Under the pieces are notes generated by a model. It made no database searches and was not told the origin of the DNA. It saw only the letters and a list, made by a program, of their open reading frames with translations. Of a DNA stretch of 64,000 bases, positions 58,129 through 64,000 are shown in pieces. This DNA comes from an uncultured Bacteroidia bacterium (lineage in GTDB: Bacteria > Bacteroidota > Bacteroidia > Bacteroidales > CAJPTX01), in contig CALHSW010000012.1 in the NCBI GenBank assembly GCA_938038735.1, forward strand, positions 11,233-75,232, written 5' to 3'. How positions within the stretch are numbered: the stretch's first letter is position 1; the number at the start of each line of letters is the position of its first letter. A program made the translations under genes and the position numbers.

Positions 58129-58223
58129 TGCTCCTTCTGCGCTAATAAGAATGCCGCGCATCTGCAGCCCTCTCGCAGCAGATACGCAGCATTCAATTCA
58201 ATCAAATCGCCTTTCGTAACGGG

Positions 58224-59237
58224 TTAAAATATCTTAGCCCACTCGTGTTTCTTTCGCTCCTTCCACAGCCCTGTGTGGTAGGCATTGCTCACGATGAGCG
58301 GCACCACGGTAGTCGCCTCTGCATACACCATCTGCTCGTACATCCGATCCACTTTCCCCCACGATCCCGCCTCCTTCAGCGTAGAGGATGAGCACGCCCC
58401 ATCGCGCGAATCCGCCACTGTAATCTGTACTGCATACTTATGCATGGGTACCTCATGCCCCAGCACCTCGGCGCACACCACGATATCCTGGGCGAAGTTC
58501 TTCGGAACACCGCCGCCCACCATGAATAGGCCACTCTCACCGCCGCGAATCTTTATCTCCGTTAGCTCCCGGAAATCACGCACGCTATCAATGGTGACGT
58601 GCTTATCGGGGTGGGCCACTTGGTGCATCACCAACCCAAACCCTGCGCTACAATCGCTGAAGGCTGGCACAAAAATCGGCACGTTGTGCTCAAAGCACGT
58701 TTGGATAAGACTATCCTTCTTCTTGGCGTGCTTCGTTAGGTAGCGACCCATCTCCCAGATAAACTCTCGGGAGCTGTATGGGCGTGGCTCTAGGCTATCT
58801 GCAATCTCACGCACCGTGGCATCGCAGTGTTGCAACTCCTCCTCGTCAATGTAGGTGTCGTAAATCCTATCGATGTAATGGCCCCGAAGCTCGCTATCAT
58901 CAACGAACTGCGTCCCTTTGTAGTGCTTGAAACCCAATGCCTCAAAAAAGTCCATGTCAACTATCGAAGCCCCAGTGGAAACCACCACGTCGACCATGTT
59001 GTTCTTGACCATGTCAACGTACACCTGCATACACCCCGCTGCGCTCGTGCTCCCTGCAAGCGTTAGTATCGATGTGCACTCCTTATCGCCAAGCATCCGG
59101 TTGAATATATCCGCCGCATTCGCGGTCTCTCGCGATGCGAAGGACATCTTACGCATCGCATCTATTATTGGACGCGCATCAATCTGCTTAATGTCAACAT
59201 GCTCAATCGTTTCCTTCAGTAACTCCTTTTTGCTCAT
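58224..59237 (-). CDS. Deoxyhypusine synthase family protein
   Basis: 337 aa Rossmann-like NAD-dependent enzyme. Family motifs: LTLAGSTSAAGC, VVVSTGASIVDMDFFEA, and the C-terminal DGACSSS...GSWGKV containing Lys295 where eukaryotic deoxyhypusine synthase carries its active-site lysine. Bacteria lack eIF5A, so the substrate is unknown; a role in polyamine transfer (homospermidine- or spermidine-type chemistry) is a reasonable guess only. Own -7 element at 59287. Confidence 0.82.
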   Translation of the reverse strand: MSKKELLKETIEHVDIKQIDARPIIDAMRKMSFASRETANAADIFNRMLGDKECTSILTLAGSTSAAGCMQVYVDMVKNNMVDVVVSTGASIVDMDFFEALGFKHYKGTQFVDDSELRGHYIDRIYDTYIDEEELQHCDATVREIADSLEPRPYSSREFIWEMGRYLTKHAKKKDSLIQTCFEHNVPIFVPAFSDCSAGFGLVMHQVAHPDKHVTIDSVRDFRELTEIKIRGGESGLFMVGGGVPKNFAQDIVVCAEVLGHEVPMHKYAVQITVADSRDGACSSSTLKEAGSWGKVDRMYEQMVYAEATTVVPLIVSNAYHTGLWKERKKHEWAKIF

Positions 59238-59286
59238 CGCCTCTCTATTTTTATTTCTTCATACCTCCATCGCTCCAATGCCAAGG

Positions 59287-59294
59287 CAAAGTTA
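59287..59294 (-). promoter_or_regulatory. -7 element (TAACTTTG) for deoxyhypusine synthase-like gene
   Basis: Exact TAnnTTTG 50 nt upstream of the start. Confidence 0.55.
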
Positions 59295-59342
59295 CGTAAT
59301 ATTTAGCGAAACCCAGCTGCCCACGCATCGCCTATAGCAAAA

Positions 59343-59371
59343 GGGGATGCGCCCAACAGGTTCGCATCCCC
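59343..59371 (-). terminator. Terminator after trxA
   Basis: 9-bp stem GGGGATGCG/CGCATCCCC, followed on the minus strand by TTTTGC; 40 nt past the trxA stop. Confidence 0.8.
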
Positions 59372-59410
59372 CTAACCTACATGCTTTCGCTCCGTTTTCC
59401 CTACAAATGC

Positions 59411-59734
59411 TCAACCCTTTATTAACGCCTCTATCTTCTCAATGAGCACCGTTTTCGGCACCACGCCCACCTGCTTCTCCTTCACCTCTCCGTCCTTTAT
59501 GAACAGTACAGTCGGAATGTTACGGATGCCATACTTCGACGCCGCGGTGGGATTATTATCCACATTTACCTTCCCCACCAGCACCTTACCTTCGTACTCC
59601 TTAGCCAGCTCTTCAATCACTGGCCCTAGCATACGGCAAGGCCCGCACCACTCTGCCCAAAAATCCAACACTACCGGTTTGTCTGATTTGAGAACGCTCG
59701 TCTCAAAATTCGAATCTGTCACTTCAAAAGCCAT
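59411..59734 (-). CDS. trxA: Thioredoxin
   Basis: 107 aa with the active site WCGPC (in FWAEWCGPCRML) and cis-Pro in NIPTVLFI. Cytosolic disulfide reductant. It is downstream of dnaE by 56 nt with no separate promoter recognised, and ends at a strong terminator. Confidence 0.96.
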   Translation of the reverse strand: MAFEVTDSNFETSVLKSDKPVVLDFWAEWCGPCRMLGPVIEELAKEYEGKVLVGKVNVDNNPTAASKYGIRNIPTVLFIKDGEVKEKQVGVVPKTVLIEKIEALIKG

Positions 59735-59790
59735 GACTCTCTCTCCTATCTGTTAGTTACTGCTTCTAATGTACTATCTCGCGGGCACCG

Positions 59791-62700
59791 TTACTCGTCC
59801 TCCATAACGAACTCTTCCTGTAGCCCCTCCTCTTCGTCAGTAACGACTTCCATTTCGTTTTGTTCAATCGCATGGTCATTTATTCTCACAGAAAATCCAT
59901 TGTCAACGAGCCTATCCAGCATCTCATTGGAGACTCTAACCCTAGAGGAAGAGCTTATGCAGCGCACGCTTCTCCCATACTTCTGATCCACCAAGTCAAA
60001 CAGGAGCATCGTGCGGGCAAGCGGATCAAATACGATTATTTCGCGCAGCAACGCTAGGTACTCTTTTGTGAATTGCGTTGCATTGATTTTTATCTCTACC
60101 TTCTCGCAAAGCGCGGCTACTGCCTCCTCTATTGTGGCCACCTCATCTACAATTAGCGATGAGGCGAAGCCGCCCCGTTCGCTCTGCGTAATTTTGAGCC
60201 GCATGCACACCACCGCATTTTGTACCATGAGATGCTGAAAACGTTCTATCTGCTTATCCAAGAATTTAAACGTATAGCTCCCCGACACATCATCCATGAT
60301 GACGGTCGTCTCGGTATATTGCTTTCCCCATTTGGTCCTACGCTCCTGCGTCTTAACGCTACGAACCAAGCCGCCTACAACGTACACTCCGTACTCCTTA
60401 TCGTCTATCTTTTGCTGTAGCGAAATCAAACTTGCACTACAAATGTATCCCATCTCCTTCATGTACGGCGCAAGCGGATGCTCCGAAATGTACTGCCCGA
60501 TGAGCTCGCGTTCCTCCACTAGCAAATCAAGATTCGATACCTCAGTCTTTAGCTCTGGAAAATCCTCAGCCGGGTTTAAATCTTCAAAGCTAAAAAACGA
60601 TGGGGTCTTTTGAAAAACATCGTACGCATGCTTATAATCTAGGAGCGTCTCGTACCAATACCTCACTTTTATCACCCGCTCCTTGGTCTTTGAATTAAAC
60701 TCCTCGCGCCTTTCCACCTCTTGGAAATAGTACGCACGATTCCCCTCGGGCGTGAGCGAGTCAAACGCACCGCTCTTGATGAGTCCCTCTATATTCTTCC
60801 TATTGCAATCCCCCGTTGCCGTTCGCTTCACAAAGTCATAAACGCTCTTGTATGGACCATTCTTACGGCGTTCTTCCGTCACCCTTGCCATCGCATCGCT
60901 ACCGACCGACTTTATCGCGCTTAGCCCAAAGCGTATATCTCCATTCGCCTGTACCGAAAAGCGCTCCTCGCTCGCGTTAACATCCGGCTGCAGCACCCGT
61001 ATCCCCATACGCTTGCACTCTCCCATAAGCACTTTGAGCTGGTGGGGATCCCCATGGAACACCTCTAGGTTCGCCGCCATCAGCTCGCTCGGATAGTGCG
61101 CTTTGAAGTATCCTGTCTGGAACGCCACGTAGGCGTAGCATACCGAATGCGACTTGTTAAAAGCATACTCCGCAAACTTTGTCCACTCCGCCCACACCTG
61201 ATTCGCCTTCTCCTTCGGGAACCCCTTCTCCGCGCATCCCTCCTTGAAGAGCTTCTCTTGCACGGGCAAATCCTCTTTCTTCTTCTTTGCCATCACCTTC
61301 CGCAGCTTATCTGACTGGCCGGGGGTGAACCCCGCAAGCATGCGGGAAAGAATCATCACCTGCTCTTGGTACACCGTAACCCCATACGTCTCCGCAAGAA
61401 CTTTCTCCGCCTCTGGCACTATGTACGTTATGGGCTCCTTCCCCAGCTTTCGGGCGATAAACGTCGGGATACTATCCATAGGACCGGGGCGATAGAGGGC
61501 GTTCATTGCCACCAAATCCTCAAACCGGTTCACCTGTAGCTGCCGCAAAAAACGTCGCATCCCAACGCTCTCAAACTGGAATAGTCCTATCGTCTCCCCA
61601 CGGGCAAAAAGTTCTAGGGTCTCCTTATCATCCAACGGAATCGCAGACAGCTCAATTTTCTTCCCAAAGCGTTTCTCCACTAAATCCTGAGCAATACGCA
61701 GTACGGAGAGCGTTGTCAGCCCCAAAAAATCCATCTTGATAAGGCCCAAATCCTCCAAGTCCTTCCCCTCGTACTGCACGAAGAGCGAATCGTCTTCAAG
61801 CACCCCATTCTTCTTCTTGGTTTTCCCAGCAGGCTTGACCATCGGCACCAAATTCTTCAATGGCTCCGTGCCAATGATATAGCCGCAGGCATGTCGTCCC
61901 GACGAACGTACGTAGCCCTCCAAGCGCCTCGCTCGCTTGTAGAGCAGCGCGCTTTCAGGTTCTAGATGATTAAATGTCGCCTCTAGCTCCGGGTGCTCCT
62001 TGATTAGCTTGGCAAATGTCGACTCCTTCTTGCCCTCTATGGCATCAATTATCGGCTTCTTATACTTCTCGTCCTGCCGAAAGCGTTTGCAAGCCTCGTT
62101 TACAGAATCCTTCACCATCATGCGCTGAAAGGTCGATATCCCCGCCACGCACTCCTCTCCATACGTTTTTCGCACGTAGTCAAGCACCCGCTCCCGCTTG
62201 CTATCCTCAAAGTCCACGTCAATATCGGGGAGACTTACTCGCTCCGGATTTAGGAAACGCTCAAACAGCAGGCCGTACTTGATGGGATCCAGGTCAGTAA
62301 TCTCCAAGCAGTACGCCACGGCAGACCCCGCAGCAGACCCTCGCCCTGGACCTACCAGCACATCACGCTCCCGGGCCGCTCGGATGAAATCCCATACCAC
62401 TAGAAAGTAACCGGGAAACTTCATCCGCTCGATGGTAGCCAGCTCAAACTCTAATCGCTCCTTATGCTCTTCGGTAAAGGCATCGCCGGGCCATCGCTTC
62501 TTCGCCCCCTCCATCACCAAATGTCGTAGGTACGTCATGTCGTCGCCAAACTCCGGCGGCACGGCGAACCGCGGCATCTGCGGTGCTCGCTTCAACGAGT
62601 ACAGCTCCACGCTTCGCGCTATTTCCCCAGTCTGTCGCAACGCCTTTTCGATAAGCTCCCCGTACTGCTCTCGGGTCAATTGCTGCGGAAGCTCCGCATT

Positions 62701-63678
62701 GGGTTCTCGTTGCAACGACTCTGCATAGGCTTTTGCTATCCCACGGTATGCCGACTCCTGCATAAACACCCCGTACAGCTCTTCCCCTCCCTTTAAATAC
62801 TCCTGATGCGTGTAGCGCAAGCGCTTCTCATCATCTAGATACCGCCCTGTAGAAATGCAGAGTAGCGTGTCGTGCAGCTCTTTATCCTCCTGTCGTAAAA
62901 AGTGCACATCGTTAGTGATGATGAGGGCCGTCTCCGTCTCAAGCGCCAGCCTGATTAGGTAGCCATTCACAAGTAACTGACCGCGTTCAACCTCACCGGT
63001 ATCATACTTTTCTATCGCGGGGTGAAGCATCAGCTCCAAGTAGAAGTCCGTCCCGAAAAGCTTCTTATACCGCGCAATTATACTTCGGGCCAGCTGAATA
63101 TCGCGGTACTTACGTATTGCATGCGGTATTTCTCCTGCGAGGCACGCCGAACTCACTATAAGCCCCTCGTGGTCTGATTCAAGCAAGGAATAATCTATCC
63201 GCGGCTTCCTATAAAAGCCATCTTCAAAGCTTTGCGATACCAATCTACACAACGTACTATAGCCCTGTACACTCTTCGCAAGCACCAGCAAATGGTAGTA
63301 ATCGCGGTCGCTCGTCTCGTTGCGCTGCCGCAATCGTCGATCCTCAGTAACGTACATCTCGCACCCCGCGATCGCCCTGAATAGTTTCTTTTCTGCACCC
63401 GCGATCTGCTGAAGTATATTCGCCTTTTCCTGCTCATCACCAGAGCTTTCTAATGATTTTTTTAACGCCGATATCTCCTTTTGCACTGGGGCATTCAACT
63501 CGTTCGCACGGTTTATAAAACGGCATATTCCAAACATGTTACCATGGTCCGTCACCGCTACGCCCGGCATTCCCAACTCTTTAGCCCTCGCAAAAAGGTC
63601 ATCTAAATGGCATGCACCATCAAGCATAGAGTACTCCGAATGCACATGCAGGTGCGTAAACCCAAATCTATCTTCCAT
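59791..63678 (-). CDS. dnaE: DNA polymerase III alpha subunit
   Basis: 1295 aa replicative polymerase. The N-terminal PHP domain (THLHVHSEYSMLDG, AVTDHGNM) precedes the C-family catalytic core (GPGRGSAAGS, LPDIDVDFED, LGLIKMDFLGL, YRPGPMDSIPTFIARK) and C-terminal OB and tau-binding regions; long for DnaE (about 1160 in E. coli), which may reflect insertions seen in Bacteroidota. An acidic tail rich in Glu/Asp ends it. First gene before trxA. Confidence 0.96.
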   Translation of the reverse strand: MEDRFGFTHLHVHSEYSMLDGACHLDDLFARAKELGMPGVAVTDHGNMFGICRFINRANELNAPVQKEISALKKSLESSGDEQEKANILQQIAGAEKKLFRAIAGCEMYVTEDRRLRQRNETSDRDYYHLLVLAKSVQGYSTLCRLVSQSFEDGFYRKPRIDYSLLESDHEGLIVSSACLAGEIPHAIRKYRDIQLARSIIARYKKLFGTDFYLELMLHPAIEKYDTGEVERGQLLVNGYLIRLALETETALIITNDVHFLRQEDKELHDTLLCISTGRYLDDEKRLRYTHQEYLKGGEELYGVFMQESAYRGIAKAYAESLQREPNAELPQQLTREQYGELIEKALRQTGEIARSVELYSLKRAPQMPRFAVPPEFGDDMTYLRHLVMEGAKKRWPGDAFTEEHKERLEFELATIERMKFPGYFLVVWDFIRAARERDVLVGPGRGSAAGSAVAYCLEITDLDPIKYGLLFERFLNPERVSLPDIDVDFEDSKRERVLDYVRKTYGEECVAGISTFQRMMVKDSVNEACKRFRQDEKYKKPIIDAIEGKKESTFAKLIKEHPELEATFNHLEPESALLYKRARRLEGYVRSSGRHACGYIIGTEPLKNLVPMVKPAGKTKKKNGVLEDDSLFVQYEGKDLEDLGLIKMDFLGLTTLSVLRIAQDLVEKRFGKKIELSAIPLDDKETLELFARGETIGLFQFESVGMRRFLRQLQVNRFEDLVAMNALYRPGPMDSIPTFIARKLGKEPITYIVPEAEKVLAETYGVTVYQEQVMILSRMLAGFTPGQSDKLRKVMAKKKKEDLPVQEKLFKEGCAEKGFPKEKANQVWAEWTKFAEYAFNKSHSVCYAYVAFQTGYFKAHYPSELMAANLEVFHGDPHQLKVLMGECKRMGIRVLQPDVNASEERFSVQANGDIRFGLSAIKSVGSDAMARVTEERRKNGPYKSVYDFVKRTATGDCNRKNIEGLIKSGAFDSLTPEGNRAYYFQEVERREEFNSKTKERVIKVRYWYETLLDYKHAYDVFQKTPSFFSFEDLNPAEDFPELKTEVSNLDLLVEERELIGQYISEHPLAPYMKEMGYICSASLISLQQKIDDKEYGVYVVGGLVRSVKTQERRTKWGKQYTETTVIMDDVSGSYTFKFLDKQIERFQHLMVQNAVVCMRLKITQSERGGFASSLIVDEVATIEEAVAALCEKVEIKINATQFTKEYLALLREIIVFDPLARTMLLFDLVDQKYGRSVRCISSSSRVRVSNEMLDRLVDNGFSVRINDHAIEQNEMEVVTDEEEGLQEEFVMEDE

Positions 63679-63713
63679 AGCAAAGTATATTCTAGCTGGC
63701 TACTCTCCAAGGG

Positions 63714-63721
63714 CAAAAGTA
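63714..63721 (-). promoter_or_regulatory. -7 element (TACTTTTG) for dnaE
   Basis: Exact TAnnTTTG 36 nt upstream of the dnaE start. Confidence 0.5.
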
Positions 63722-64000
63722 ACAAAAATCTTAGCACCTTCCCCGCAGCAACATCCATATTCACTCCCAACTGCTGCAACCCGCGCTCCACCATAGCCTG
63801 CGCATATCGTCACCCTCAGCCTTGCAATACCGTTCCTCACATCCCCCTCCAACCCCTCTCCATAACCTGCATACAATGCTCTCCCCAACCCGCATAAAAC
63901 TTCGCACAGAATTTCCACACCCTCCTCATAAAATTTTCGCACCAATGCAGCCCCGTCCGCAGGACGGTCTCTCAATAGCCGGGGTTTTCAAACCCCCGGA
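63722..64000. other. Intergenic end of window with two hairpins, no gene seen
   Basis: A frame on the minus strand from 63975 to 63700 would encode 91 Gly/Ala/Arg-rich residues without recognisable features and overlap the dnaE promoter. Two compact hairpins occur at 63953-63967 (CCGTCC/GGACGG, loop GCA) and at about 63979-63999 (CCGGGG/CCCCCGG with a short bulge). Nothing further can be said without the next sequence. Confidence 0.5.

Noticed and set aside
63700..63975. Minus-strand open frame (91 aa) upstream of dnaE
   Set aside because: Gly/Ala-rich, no motif, and it overlaps the dnaE -7 element.

Overview
The window is a stretch of chromosome from an anaerobic member of the Bacteroidota, most likely order Bacteroidales; I cannot name a family. 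Evidence: lineage-typical genes (gldF, gldG, gldH, DUF4831 and DUF5606 proteins, a probable DUF6266 fragment, a PSP1/RicT protein with a long basic tail, an NhaD-type antiporter, a DPP5-like S9 peptidase). Many genes also carry the Bacteroidota -7 promoter element TAnnTTTG some 20-80 nt upstream of the start, and the tRNA-Met gene has the full TTTG-N19-TAccTTTG form. Anaerobic, energy-conserving metabolism is suggested by two [FeFe]-hydrogenase-type proteins, butyrate kinase/phosphate butyryltransferase and a YtfE-like di-iron repair protein. No phage, insertion sequence or CRISPR array was seen; the only recombinases are XerD and an Mpi-like serine invertase.

Layout: 1-2.5 kb (+) holds a DUF6266-like C-terminal fragment, folP and cdaA (c-di-AMP synthesis). 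2.6-15.4 kb (-) holds a LuxR-type regulator with YtfE-like hemerythrin, the run ricT-gldH-trmB-GT2-pyrC, gyrB, miaA, marC, an M20 amidohydrolase and a DUF4831 lipoprotein. clpX (+) faces cls and a thioesterase (-) across a shared terminator. 19.3-20.7 kb has tRNA-Met(CAT) and a TonB-like protein. 20.8-25.6 kb (-) is a four-gene overlapping operon: sensory hydrogenase-like HydS, SpoIIE/PP2C phosphatase, thioredoxin-like [2Fe-2S] protein and a second [FeFe] hydrogenase. 25.9-27.7 kb has the Mpi-like invertase, tRNA-Ser(TGA) and a LysE exporter. 27.8-31.1 kb (-) has ansA, tatD and dnaA; the 650-nt gap upstream of dnaA contains a 25-bp inverted repeat. 31.7-37.7 kb (+) has DUF5606, nhaD, SiaC (DUF1987), nitroreductase, an Omp85-like barrel and elbB. 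37.7-47.9 kb (-) has aroK, gap and a long unidirectional run ptb-buk-(Wzz-like)-phoH-(coiled coil)-S9 peptidase-tal-sua5. 48.1-51.4 kb (-) is the translation operon thrS-infC-rpmI-rplT, in which infC appears to start at a non-AUG codon. 51.8-55.8 kb (-) is gldF-gldG-xerD-pseudoreceiver. 55.9-58.1 kb (-) is trmD-mlaE-mlaF, followed upstream by a deoxyhypusine-synthase-like gene and dnaE-trxA.

Most of the window is housekeeping (replication: dnaA, dnaE, gyrB, xerD; translation: thrS, infC, rplT, rpmI, trmB, trmD, miaA, sua5; metabolism: folP, pyrC, aroK, gap, tal). The most unusual content is the hydrogenase operon, which combines a probable redox/H2 sensor, a phosphatase output and a catalytic-type hydrogenase. 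Other items of note are an isolated SiaC phosphoprotein that may be linked to such a phosphatase, a bacterial deoxyhypusine synthase homologue that keeps its catalytic lysine, two receiver-like proteins lacking the phospho-acceptor aspartate, and the large hairpin upstream of dnaA.
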